Of a stretch of DNA of 64,000 nt, positions 1 to 13,836 are shown piece after piece; position 1 is the first letter of the stretch; each line of letters opens with the position of its first letter. The translations under genes were made by a program, and so were the position numbers. The DNA is from Medicago truncatula. Taxonomy: Eukaryota > Streptophyta > Magnoliopsida > Fabales > Fabaceae. The stretch spans positions 50,944,494 to 51,008,493 of the forward strand of contig NC_053045.1 of assembly GCF_003473485.1 (NCBI RefSeq), read 5' to 3'. Below the pieces are notes generated by a model. It had not been told where the DNA came from. It did not search any database and saw only the letters and a program-made list of their open reading frames with translations.

Positions 1-164
1 TATTAAGCAACCAAAAACACTACGGTTCAATAAGGGGCAAGCTTCACGAGTTCAGGAATTCAACTTATTACATTTAAAAAAGAGGCCTAACGGCTGCTAG
101 GCTAATAGACTGTAAGAAACAAAAAGTAGGCCAATTTATAGCACTACCACAGTAATGAAACAGC

Positions 165-3068
<2,904 letters not shown>

Positions 3069-3169
3069 GGCTGAAAAACAAAGAGGATGAAGTGAAGTAG
3101 TAGAAGAGTAGAGTGATAGCGGAAAGAACGAGGAAGAGTAGACGGTTGTAGAAGAAATGAAATGAGAAA

Positions 3170-3194
3170 TAGGGTTTTAAGGATAAATATAATA
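3170..3194 (-). promoter_or_regulatory. GAPC core promoter region with telo-box
   Basis: Read on the minus strand, an A/T-rich TATA-like block (attatatttat, 3183-3193) is followed at once by the telo-box AAACCCTA (3177-3170). A pyrimidine-rich leader of about 100 nt (ttctcatttc, cttcctcg, ctcttctac) then leads to the ATG at 3068. In plants the telo-box is common near the start sites of highly expressed housekeeping genes. The start site itself is inferred. Confidence 0.5.
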
Positions 3195-3199
3195 AAATA

Positions 3200-4386
3200 A
3201 TGACTTGTTTGTGGGGGTAGGTCAAGTTTGGTTCCGGGTTTTATCTACGCTACGTGACCGGTGCATGACCCGTGATACTGCGCTGGTAATTGTGGTTTGC
3301 GTTGTCTATTGGGTGGGACCTAGCACGGGTTTCTTTCTACTTTTTCGTTATCAAAGTAGGTTCTAGAGTGTGTTAAAATGACAATTTAGTGATGATTCTT
3401 TTGAAAGTGTTGAGGGTAAGAGTTTAGGGGTAAAAATGTCATTAGGATCTGGTATTAGGATATTCGTTAGTTTCGTTGTAAAGAATTGTTCACCAATTAT
3501 TCGTGAGTTTAGTGAAGTGGTTAGGTGGCCACAAGATTCGAATTCGAATTCGAGTTCAAGGCCCATATACGTGTGGCCTGCTTTTCACACGCACTCCTTT
3601 TCCTTTTTAATGGATAATATGAATAATAATCATTTTAGTCTCTCAAGGTGTGTCGTTGTATTGAAATTTTAAAATAGTTTTTAATTATGTATTTATGTTA
3701 GTCAAAATAATTTAGGCTTAAATGTTATTTTGGTTCCTTAAATATTTAATTGGTATTGTTTTAATTTCTTAACTAAAAAAAGGATTGTTTGAGTATTTAA
3801 GTTTTTTTTTAATCTCGTTTTGGTCCATTCTGTTAGATCAATGATTTTTTGTACGATTCTTCCATTGGATGTTCTTTAGATGACTTTTACCACATGCATA
3901 AACAAAAATGTCTGAAAAAGTGATTTTACAAATTATCCCTTTTTTTAAAGCTTAACCCATTTATGTGCTGTTGTTTATTTTCTCATGGAATTTCAAGAAT
4001 AGAAAGATTAGGGTAATGCAGAAGTTTATAACCCCTTTGACTCACTCATGACTTTGGATGTTTCTTTTTTTAAAAGTGATTTTAGAAATAGTCACTTTTT
4101 TTAAAGCTTTTCATACATCAAAATGCAAAATTTTGTGTTGTTGTTTAATTATTTTCTTAACTGGTGTTTTGATTTTAGTTTTTGTGCTCAGTTTTCACTT
4201 TGACATGTTAGGTAACTGAATTTTAGGTGTTACTGTTAGAACAATGGTTAGGTCTTCTTTGTTAGAAGAAGAATGTTTATGGTGTATTTATTTATATCTT
4301 GGAAATCTTTGGAATTAAGGGTGTTTTACATTTGGGTGTCCGTAGAAAAAGCAACGGTTGGCGGAAAATAATATGTTGTTGTTTAA
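3200..4386. other. Intergenic, no supported gene
   Basis: The region between 3427 and 3670 is open on both strands for about 70 codons but matches no family I recognise. Around 3710-3840 the phrases ttaggcttaaatg, ttttggttcctt and tcgttttggtcc resemble the ends of decayed legume MITEs. Nothing else is supported. Confidence 0.5.
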
Positions 4387-4590
4387 TTATTTTCTTGGGT
4401 AAATAATGGTGTTGTTGAGAATGAAAATTGGTAAAAATGATGGTAAATAATATGCGGTCCTTCGTTTAGATTTTGATGCTGGATGGTTTTCATATTCACA
4501 TAAAAATAAACCATAAACATAATAAACAAAGATTATGGGACCTTTCAAGCAAATCAAAGCAAGTAAGCTCTCAAACTCACGTAAAGCCAT
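4387..4590 (-). CDS. Candidate small secreted or membrane peptide, 67 aa (weak)
   Basis: The ATG at 4590 follows a good TATA-like element (ctataaatatag on the minus strand, about 4672-4661) at a distance of roughly 75 bp, a normal promoter spacing. The protein begins MALREFESLLALICLKGP and continues with a hydrophobic stretch (IIFVYYVYGLFL), which could act as a signal peptide or membrane anchor. A basic patch SKSKRR follows, then a short hydrophobic tail. No Cys pattern or known peptide-hormone motif (CLE, CEP, IDA, RALF) is visible. The reading frame is also open upstream of this ATG to 4785, so the frame may be open by chance. Support is the promoter-start spacing only. Confidence 0.3.
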   Translation of the reverse strand: MALREFESLLALICLKGPIIFVYYVYGLFLCEYENHPASKSKRRTAYYLPSFLPIFILNNTIIYPRK

Positions 4591-5232
4591 TTTTTGATAC
4601 AAACATGTGATGCTAAGTGAGTTTAGAATGAGAATGGCAAGCCTTTCGATAGCACCGCACCTATATTTATAGTTACATGACATACTTTTGCTGGTGCATG
4701 GGAATATGCATTGATAGAGAATAATTGATAGTAGTGCTGAATTAAATGTTGTGAAGCGGTAAAGGGAAAATAAATGTGCAATCATGATATTTTGAAGAGT
4801 ACCACGCCATTCTTATTCCATTTAAGCAAGACTATTGATTAAATTAGCTTCAATATCAACAAATTCCCAAGTTTTGCTAGGTTCAGTGCACTATGATTAA
4901 TTCTTTACAACAAAATACAAAATCAATATACACATAACTGGAAAATTAAAGAAAGTTCTCATATGGATTATAAGGTAAAACGAAAATTCATTGCATTAAT
5001 AAAAGAAATACTTGAAGCATCAATTGATTGACAAAATTGGATGCTTTAACAATACACGAATATGGCTTAAAATCAAAACTGACACTTCATTACATTGTTA
5101 TTTGTCATCAGTGAAGCATCATGCCATTAATAGACCAGCAAAAGCTAAACCAAAAAACTTAGAACATCATCAAACAAAAACCAAAAAAACTTGAAAACTC
5201 CATCCTCTAACTCTGAAGCATGCCACCAAATT

Positions 5233-6130
5233 TCAGATATCTAATTGCCAATAACAGTAACAATAAAACCCTAGGATGAAACGATGGCAACATGAGGAAG
5301 GACTACCCACATCTTCGACGACATACTCAAATATGTATGTCTTGTACTTCATTCGTAACTTGTTGATAGCCTTCTCTATCTCACAAATAGGATTATTCAT
5401 CAAAGGACCTATCACATAAATTAACACAAACATGTTAGTGACAAATGAAAACCAAGCCTCATCAAGCCTCTTAGTGTTTAATGAAGTGCTGCTAGAAGCA
5501 GCTTTGTCTGTCGCAGCATTATGTTTCTTCACGGTTTCGATATCGGCACCGGCACGGCGAGCGGCGTTGACAATATATAAACTTCCCAAACCTGTCTTTC
5601 AAAACCATTGCAAATTTTCCCAAACCAACAAACACCAGGGTGATCCATGCTCCCAGTCGTATGCCATAAAAATCTCTCAGAGCCTTCCATCCTTAGAAAG
5701 AAAAAAACAGCACCGTTTACTCTCTCAACTAAGACTTCAAACTAGTTGTCTTTTGTATCAATAAAGTGGCATAGCGGGAAATCTCATCCCCAAAGTCAGT
5801 TGTAAAGAGGTTAGGTAACCTCACAACACCCTACAGAAAAGAAAAAAACATAAAACACAAATAAACATCAAAACATTCGTAGCAGCAGTGAAACGCATGA
5901 ACGGGATATGTAAAACGAAACATTAACACCGACATCCTCAACATCATATTCGACAATATAGGAACAATATTTCGTTCAGAGCTTGTTGACGGACTTGTCC
6001 AATTCAGTACCAGGGTTACTCGCCAAAGGTCCTACTAAAGAATCACGAAAAGATAAAGTTAGAAGAAAACCACTACACTCCGATCCAATGAAAGTTAAAC
6101 TTGTTTTTACCGGTAAGTGCATGGTAGGAC
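5233..6130 (-). pseudogene. B3 DNA-binding-domain protein pseudogene
   Basis: Read on the minus strand, an exon-like block at about 6035-5937 (GPLASNPGTELDKSVNKL, stop, then YIVEYDVEDVG) is followed by an acceptor (ttttctgtag) and the B3 core at 5832-5600. The core reads VVRLPNLFTTDFGDEISRYA, then after a stop and a frame change GWKALRDFYGIRLGAWITLV, which is the legume form of the plant B3 fold. A linker rich in Ser/Ala/Lys follows. A second copy of the first block appears at about 5409-5308 (GPLMNNPICEIEKAINKL, EYVVEDVG), so a duplicated exon lies downstream. In-frame stops and at least one frameshift make it a pseudogene. B3 proteins are nuclear transcription factors. A solo LTR is inserted 24 bp to the right. 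Confidence 0.7.
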
Positions 6131-6815
6131 AACAACGTTTCAACGTTGGATCTTGTAACGCCCACTTTCGTTTAATTATTTATTTAATCGAGTTTAAGCG
6201 ATTATATCATATTTTTATGATATATGTGTGAGTTTTGTTGAATTAAGATGATTTAAGTTGATTTGGATAATTTGATGTGTTTTGATGATTTGATAAGATT
6301 ATGAGACTTATTTTATTGTTAAATAAAATAAGATTTGATAAGAAAATAAAAATATAAAAAATATTTAGTTGAGGGCTGTTTTGATATTTTAGATAGTTTT
6401 GAGAGAGAAAGTGAGATAAGATAAGTAATTAAGAGGAGATATAAAAGAGATAGACCTAGTTTTAGAAAAACATTGTTGTACGTACGTTTTTGGAGAAAAA
6501 AGGAGAAAACCAAGAGAAGAGCAAGAGAGACCTTGGAGGGCTGCGATTTCTACACATTAAGGTAAGGGTGAGACTAATAATTCAGTAATGTTGGTTATTG
6601 TGATTCTGATGATTAATTGACAAAGTTAGGTTGATTTATAAAAGTTTTGGAATTACGTCAAAACCCTAAAAATTGATGATCAAACGGTAAAACTGTGTTA
6701 GATTGATGTAGAAACCGTCCTATAACCTTAGAATATGTTTAGGATAAATTCTGGGATTGAAATTAGGCTTAGAACCTTGTTAGATGATGATTTTCGTGTA
6801 GAAAGTGCATTCTGC

Positions 6816-7160
6816 CCGAGCCAAAATTCATCGCTCGCCATAGCGAGCTATGAATCTCGCCTCGCGAGTGTTGACCTTCATCGCTCGCCACGCAAGCCTT
6901 TCCCCTTCGCCTCGCGAGTCTTTTGGTACAGCTCGCCACGACGAACAGCCTTACTCGCCATAGCGAGTGTGACCAGAGAGCATGTTGATTTTCGAGTTTT
7001 TGACTTTTGAGTTGAAACTTAGATGCCTTTGAGTACCTTTAGGTACCTGCTAATGATTAGGGAACGAATGGGAATGAGATTGAACCTGGAACAACCTTAG
7101 TTGGAAAGTTGGCTCGTACTCGCCATGGCGAACAGATGCTCTCGCCTCGCGAGCACTTCC
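6816..7160. repeat. Cluster of short GC-rich palindromes within the solo LTR
   Basis: Variants of gctcgccatagcgagc (two 7-8-bp arms around a short centre) and of its shorter form tcgcctcgcgagt recur about eight times, at roughly 6828-6864, 6882-6925, 6942-6970 and 7114-7155. They stand out as GC-rich islands in an AT-rich LTR. Confidence 0.75.
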
Positions 7161-7524
7161 AGAATTGAGAGTTTTAGTGCATTGTGAGACCTGAGTTGTT
7201 TGGAATTGTTAGAAATGAGCTTTAGGTACTTAATGTGACCTATTAAAGATAATGATCATGAACTGTGAAGCTTTATGAATTGTTAAATGATTATGAAGTG
7301 AATTATGGATTGAATTATACTTACTTGAATTGTTGTTAAATGATCAAGAAACTATTGAGAATGATTTGTTATTTAACTTGATGTGATTTGATTATGCTGC
7401 AAATGTTATTTAACTGAGTTGCATGATTATGAATAAGTTGATGATGAACTCCAAATTATTGGAAGTATAAGTGATAAGTTGATTAAGGTGTTTTGTTGTT
7501 AGAGTCCATGCATTAGCATTCATT

Positions 7525-7595
7525 GAGCTTTGTCCTCACCATGATTAGGAGCTTTGTCCTCCGCACGTTTTAGGAGCTTTGTCCTCCGCACGATG
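7525..7595. repeat. Three tandem copies of a ~25-bp unit in the solo LTR
   Basis: Copies of gagctttgtcctc(a/c)(c/g)ca start at 7525, 7549 and 7574. Confidence 0.85.
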
Positions 7596-8040
7596 AAAGT
7601 ATATTAATACTTATGATGACGATTGGTATCACGTGCATATAAGTGTCTAAGTCGCATTGTCGCATTGTCGAGTTTAAAGTTGTTTATGTTATTGATGAAG
7701 ATTGAAGTTGTGATTATGTGATAAATGTTTATCAACTATGTTATGCTGTTTAAGACTGATTAAGATGTTGATTACGAATTGAAATTACATTGATTAATGT
7801 TATTGTATTATGAAATCTCACCCCTTCTGCTTGAAAATGTTGCTCTTCGTATGAGTAACTTGCAGGTGATCGTGCTTAGTGTGCAGTTGCTGTTTTGTGA
7901 GTGGCCTTGCCTCACTGTGTCGTCTAGGTCGCTCTGATACGTAACGGGATGGGGTGTTTGATATGCATGCTTCATTCTCTTACGTGAACATTTATGATTA
8001 TTTCTATGATATTGATTAACTCATTTGAGATATGTTTGAT

Positions 8041-9226
8041 GGGGCCTACGTGCCAAAACGATTTTATGGTTTATGAAACAATTTTCCGCTGCAACGTTTA
8101 AGTTATTTTGTTAAATCGTTATTTAACTGATTTGGATTATGTTAAAAGTGATATCCCGTTTGTTTATGTTGTTTACTCTGATAAACGTTTAAGAAATTTT
8201 CATATTGGGAAAACGGGGTGTTACAGATCTTGACATTTTTTGTTGATCTTAACAATTTACAGTGAATTCCAACAACCAGAATGATATGAACACCAACATA
8301 TACAGATGATATATATATAGGAAGCAGAGTGGATGGGAAAACCATTGCACATGTGTGGGAAGCCGAAAAAAATTCTGAGTGGAGAGCTTTCTGTTTTCCA
8401 TGCGGCATATCAAGAGTTGAAATTTAATGCGATTCATTGTATCAAAAATTTAACAAAATGGCACGTTATATAATGTTCTGATTGCTGACATCAAGATTTT
8501 TCAAATTCATGTGGTGGAATATGGAGGGAAGTTTTTAGGGTTAACACTAACAACAATTAATGCATAAGATTTAGAGGGAAATTTTTAGGGTTAAGTGTTT
8601 GCAGACCTAATAACATTAAGGAGTAAGGGATAAGGGGCCTACGTGCTAAAACGATTTTATGGTTTATGAAACAATTTTCCGCTGCAACGTTTAAGTTATT
8701 TTGTTAAATCGTTATTTAACTGATTTGGATTATGTTAAAAGTGATATCCCGTTTGTTTATGCTGTTTACTCTGATAAACGTTTAAGAAATTTTCATATTG
8801 GGAAAACGGGGTGTTACAGATCTTGACATTTTTTGTTGATCTTAACAATTTATAGTGAATTCCAACAACCAGAATGATATGAACACCAACATATACAGAT
8901 GATATATATATAGGAAGCAGAGTGGATGGGAAAACCATTGAACGTGTGTGGGAAGCCGAAAAAAATTCTGAGTGGAGAGCTTTCTGTTTTCCATGCGGCA
9001 TATCAAGAGTTGAAATTTAATGCGATTCATTGTATCAAAAATTTAACAAAATGGCACGTTATATAATGTTCTGATTGCTGACATCAAGATTTTTCAAATT
9101 CATGTGGTGGAATATGGAGGGAAGTTTTTAGGGTTAACACTAACAGCAATTAATGCATAAGATTTAGAGGGAAATTTTTAGGGTTAAGTGTTTGCAGACC
9201 TAATAACATTAAGGAGTAAGGGATAA
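8041..9226. repeat. Recent tandem duplication, 2 x 593 bp, spanning the LTR end and flank
   Basis: Unit 1 (8041-8633) and unit 2 (8634-9226) are nearly identical, with only a few substitutions visible. Each unit holds the last 185 bp of the solo LTR, its GATCT target duplication and about 400 bp of flanking DNA. The copied junction shows that the duplication came after LTR insertion and loss of the internal domain. Short open frames repeated in both units (8142-8408, 8735-9001) are not supported as genes. Confidence 0.95.
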
Positions 9227-10277
9227 GGGATATACAACTTCCGCTATATTTTTCCCCTCGATAACCAATAATTATCTTTTTCCGTTACAAGGCTAGAAAA
9301 TACACATAACCAATTCCGCAAAACTCGTCTTTTACTTTGACCTACAAGCTTTACCTCAATTTTAGTCTTTTTTTTTTTGTTTTGTTTTGTCAAGTAGCTT
9401 AGTGGCTAGACATCAATTTTAATTTTTTTTTAACGAACGTATATAGTTGAAATGAGCAAACACCAACAATATTTTTTTACAGGGATAGATGCGGTTAAAG
9501 ATTATGGATCTTTCACTATTTTTGACCATTTTTCATAAGCCTAGAGAATTTAGTTTAGTTCTTTTTTGTTTGTTTGAAGGAATATAGTTTAGTTCTTAAA
9601 ATTAAGAGTTTGGTTTTATAATGTATTCTTGACTTTTGAAATTTCTATATGGTTTAATAGTATGCACCTTGATTTCAAAATGTTGATGAAGAACTCATAG
9701 TTAATTTAATAATAATCTCGTTATTTTGACATTTGAATAAAGTTTATTTTATTATAAAAAAATTGGAATTTTTTTCATACGAACATATATTTTGAAAAAT
9801 GCAAACATAAGGAAGTGTATTAGAAAAAACAAAGATGAAGACAAAAGCCCCAATTTTAATTTTGTTAGATTTTTTGGAGAAAACAAAACCCGTAAACTTA
9901 ATTGGGTTCCATGGGCAGACCTGCCATTCATATGACAAATTTAAATTTCTTTCTTTTCCCACTCTTCTATATACTCACGCGCCCTACTTAATTCTAAAAA
10001 TATCTCGTTCGGATTATACAATCTAAACATATTTTTGGGAATTTTTGGATTATATAATCTATAAACTACTAAAACCCATAAATTCTATTGTAATTAGTCC
10101 AAAGTTCTCTACTGACCACCATATCATCCCCAAATAAACCGCAAGACAATTTTTGAGATAGTATGATTAGTCAACAGTGATTCGTGGTATCATAATTATT
10201 CATAACTCACTCCCAAAAAAAAAATTAATTTTTTTTTTTTAGAATGAATGGAAATGTTGAAGGATGTAGACTATTTA
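9227..10277. other. Intergenic, no supported gene
   Basis: AT-rich, with homopolymer runs (9368-9380, 10208-10240). Nothing coding or repetitive could be supported. Confidence 0.5.
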
Positions 10278-10790
10278 TCAACTCATTTTATTAATACTAT
10301 AAGTCTTAATGCAAGATGACATATAATCATGAACTTGGAAATTAGCATAAGATAATGACACCTTAGCAAACAAATGAGTAATATTGTTTGCTTGTCTCCT
10401 AATAAAACTTATATTAAAGTTTTGATTTTTTTTAAGTGAAGCTTTGCATACTTCCAGAATAGCTCCAAACGTGGAATTGTTCGTGAGAGTGCTAGAGATC
10501 TTTGCATCACTTGCTTGCAGTCAAGTTCAATAGACACCAAAGGTAATATCATAGTACCAAGCCAATTTGTCGCTTCATTAAGACCATGTGCTTCCGCTTC
10601 ATGAGGTTGTGGAAAACCCTTATACCAAGCCGTCTTTGCCGCTATATACTCCCCCTGATCCCCTTGAAGGCACATGCCGACACCATAACATCCACATATC
10701 TAGAATGTTGCAGGGTCGACATTGCATTTCACTTCTCCCACTGTCGGCTTACTCCACCGTTCTTGTCTTTGCGTTTTACATACTAAAATG
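10278..10790 (-). pseudogene. LINE-type RNase H domain fragment
   Basis: The minus-strand translation gives the plant non-LTR retrotransposon RNase H domain: RWSKPTVGEVKCNVDPATF, an in-frame stop, then GVGMCLQGDQGEYIAAKTAW, EAEAHGLNEATNWL and IELDCKQVMQ. A frameshift near 10408 leads into the conserved tail FIRRQANNITHLFAKVSLSY and ends SINKMS. It is broken by one stop and one frameshift and has no adjacent reverse transcriptase, so it is a relic. Confidence 0.8.
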
Positions 10791-11499
10791 GGTAAATGCA
10801 GAAATTAATCAATAGAGTTTCTAAAAATTGAAACTAGAAGCTTTCGTAATAAATATTATTTGTAAAACTCAATTATTGCAAGATTGTTTTAGTATTTCAT
10901 TTTTCAAAATTAAAATTTTCGGGAAGTTTATCGTAAATGAATCACAAGTCATTCCATTCTCATGAAAAATTATTTCCCAGCAGAAGGAAAATCCGATAAC
11001 ATGTATTCATCATGAATTTTGGAAATTAATAATATTCGTTATATCCCCTAAAAAAATGGTTATATCGTATTCAAAATTAGTTTATTTGGATACAAATTAA
11101 TTATATTGTTGATAAAAATCTTCATGTACAAAGTGTTTGAATAATCATGAATTTAATAGATATACACATAATTTAACTTCTTAAAAAAAAAAAATATATA
11201 TACACACACCATTAATGTTGACATCAAATTGTCACATTATATTTGATGGTTCTTAAGGAGGTGTGTTATTTGAACAACCATTTGGTTGATAATCTACTGT
11301 ACAACCATAAATTTACAAAAAAAGAAAAGTAAATTTTGACACGAAAATCAAAGCAATAGAGAGATAAATTACAAACATATGTGAGTATAAAAAAGAAAGT
11401 TGTCACAAAAATTGTCATAAAATGATTATACAAATATTATATCTCGATTAAAAATGAAAGTAGTTGTGCAACTCTGTTTTTTTATTTTTAAGAAGTTGT
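10791..11499. other. Intergenic, no supported gene
   Basis: AT-rich with no recognisable coding sequence. A purine/AT block near 11181-11215 is simple sequence. Confidence 0.5.
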
Positions 11500-11877
11500 G
11501 TAACTATGTCTATTATGCATCTCATTTGGTATGCTACAGTGTGGGAAATTTGGAAAAAAAGAAACAATAGATTATTCAATGATAAAGAATGCTCGACATC
11601 TCAAATCGTGGATAAGATTAAGTCACTAACATTTATGTGGTTGAAGGCGAAGTTTACTACTCTTCATTTCAATTATCATATGTGGTGGCTTAGTCCGTTC
11701 AGCATGTTGGGCAATTGCTAATGTTGTCTTTATTATTGCTATCTTTTTTATGCTTTTTTGTTTCCCGTTTTTTGTAAAGCTTGTTACAACTCTTTCTTTT
11801 CTCTCTGGATACACCTTGTGTTAAGAAGGACACTTTGATTGGATAATATATTTCATTATAGCCTCTTAAAAAAAAAA
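11500..11877 (+). mobile_element. 3' end of a LINE with poly(A) tail, 5'-truncated
   Basis: Codons to 11721 give IWYATVWEIWKKRNNRLFND, DKIKSLTFMWLKAKF and YHMWWLSPFSMLG, which is the last part of the zinc-finger (zf-RVT) region of plant L1-type reverse transcriptases. A 3' untranslated tail follows and ends in a run of A at 11868-11878. The strong 5' truncation is typical of target-primed reverse transcription. Confidence 0.75.
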
Positions 11878-12431
11878 AGTTCTGCATATCTAGCCATGTA
11901 AAAGTGTGTTTCATTTTCTCAATAATCAAATAATTTTTTTCTTCCACGATATATTAACTGTTATGTTATTTTTTTTTTCACCGTAAGGACTTGAAACTTA
12001 AATAAAAAAACTTAACCGATTGTACCATAAATGAATTAGCAACGTTTATAGTTTAGGTGATAAGAAACTTAAACATAGTCATATGTGTAGGCTTTAGTAT
12101 TTTACCGTTTTATGCTATTAACATGGATGCTATGAGTTTGTTCACAGATTCATCCTTTTTATTTTTAGCGAATTTTCATTGTATCGATGTACTCTATCAA
12201 TTTGAATGAATGAATATCAATTATTTTTGTAAAAAAAAAAAAAAGGTGATAAGAAATTTCTTGTAAATAATAGCAGTAATAAGAAGGAGCCTCTAAAAAA
12301 ATAGTAATAAGAAATAATTTTGCCAAAAAAAAAGAAATGAACGAATTTCTCTCTTAAATTAAATATTTAATTCCATTCTTATGAGTGACATAAAATACAT
12401 ATCGACTCTATTTCAAAAAAATAAATACATA
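11878..12431. other. Intergenic, no supported gene
   Basis: AT-rich sequence with several A runs (12229-12244, 12323-12335). No gene or defined repeat seen. Confidence 0.5.
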
Positions 12432-12566
12432 ATCCACAAGTCCTAGCATAACGGGTAAAATGCCGAAATTGCTAGGCCATATGTCATGATCGGGGTTCGA
12501 ACCTCGATACCTTCACTTGTGTGTGAGTTTATAATGACAAAATCTAAAATAAAAAAAAAAAAAAAA
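12432..12566 (+). mobile_element. tRNA-derived SINE
   Basis: Contains a pol III box A (tagcataacggg, 12444-12455) and box B (ggttcgaacc, 12494-12503) with normal spacing, then a short body and an A-rich tail. The direct repeat aaatacata occurs on both sides. The sequence does not fold as an intact tRNA. Confidence 0.75.
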
Positions 12567-13025
12567 TACATATGGACTCATTGAGAGAGTTTATAATGGC
12601 ATGCCACATGGACTCTATTTTAAAGAGTTCAATTGATCGAGATTAATCGGGACCCATAACCCACCAATTAGGGGGTACCCTACAATTAAATTCTCTTCAA
12701 GTTCCATCAGGTGGCCCTAGCAATTACCACAAGACAATACCAACCTGGCACCTGCTTCATTTGTCAATACCAATTGTGATTTTTCGGACTCCTTTTACTA
12801 CTCATAACTTATTGAAACGAAGGATCTCTAAGCTAATCACAAACACTCTCAGAAGCAAAGACTTGTAACAAAACAGGAACACCCCACTTGAACGTGGTTC
12901 TGTCTCTTGCATGAAGAACTATATGCATCATACATAAAACTCCAAATATTACTTACCAAGTTACACTGGCGGAGCCAGAAATTTTATAGAGTCTGGACAA
13001 AAAATTTATTGCAGAACGTTACTTC

Positions 13026-13105
13026 TTTCCTGCGAATAATTTCACATTTCCTGCAGATAATTTCACATTTCCTACCGATAATTTAACATTTCCTGCGGAT
13101 CTTGA
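13026..13105. repeat. Short tandem repeat, ~22-bp unit, 3-4 copies
   Basis: Variants of tttcctgc(g/a)(a/g)ataatttcaca run head to tail. It lies just after a tggcggagccag phrase (12967) that often marks decayed plant transposons. Function unknown. Confidence 0.7.
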
Positions 13106-13673
13106 AATTTCTTGTACCATAACGAAGAATATTTTCCTCCTATTAGATATTAATCATATAACGTGCGTGATATCTTTATTTGGATTGAAGTTGAAGCTTA
13201 GAGATCCAATGAATTTAAGCCAGTCATAGGGTCAACCTAGTTATCCAAAAAAATTATCTTATGGTCAAACCAATATTGCACAATGTGGCATGTTCTTAGA
13301 ATAGCCAACATCCCATTTGCTAAACCCTAGGGGCCTGCATGCCTAGAATTACGGGTTTATGTACTCATCTCTTACTTCCTTGTCTGTTTTCAATCGAAAC
13401 AAACATTATGTTTACTATGCTTAGCCCATTTCATTTTCATGGCGCCATAATCATCAATATTGTATGGGGAGTTTGGAAGGCACCAAAAACACTAATGGAC
13501 TAATTACTAGAATAGCCAAAACCCATAAGATAAGAATATCACATCTTCAATCTTGTGTTTAGATGAGACTCTAACATCATTTGTCGGGGGTTCAGAGAGA
13601 AAGCACCAAAAAATAAGAGACTAATGACCATGACGATAAACAAGGGACTAAAACACAACATCTTGTTGGGTTT

Positions 13674-13836
13674 AAGTGTTAATTAGTCTTACCGATAATA
13701 AGTTAAATGTTCGATATATAAGAGATGTGATTCAATTTTTCAATGTGTTAAGATTTTGGGTGAACATGTCTTGGTTGTCTTAGCATGTAGTTTTTGGAGC
13801 TTCCTGAGACTTGTCAATAAGTGGCATCAGAGTCAT
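13674..13836 (+). mobile_element. Short LTR plus primer-binding site (TRIM-like remnant)
   Basis: A candidate 142-bp terminal repeat starts TGTTGGGTTTAAG at 13674 and ends CTTGTCA at 13815. Five bases later comes tggcatcagagtcat (13822-13836), close to the plant initiator-methionine tRNA primer-binding site. The short LTR suggests a TRIM or small copia-type element. No second LTR was found nearby, so the element is truncated. Confidence 0.45.

Larger units (their letters stand above)
6154..8225. mobile_element. Solo LTR of a gypsy-like retrotransposon, 2,072 bp
   Basis: The element begins TGTAACGCCC and ends GGGGTGTTACA, so it is bounded by TG...CA with near-perfect inverted ends. It is flanked on both sides by the 5-bp target duplication GATCT (6149-6153 and 8226-8230). 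There is no gag-pol sequence, no primer-binding site and no second LTR, so this is a single LTR left by recombination. The length and the TGTAACACCCC-type terminus are like long legume gypsy LTRs, but the family is not proven. Confidence 0.85.

Noticed and set aside
8142-9030. Repeated open frames of 62-88 codons on the minus strand
   Set aside because: They recur only because of the 593-bp tandem duplication and partly read LTR sequence; no domain or promoter supports them.
12437-12510. Possible tRNA genes (pol III boxes at 12444, 30410, 37185, 44230, 45130, 59860)
   Set aside because: Box A and box B are present but the acceptor and anticodon stems do not form; target duplications and A tails show they are SINEs.
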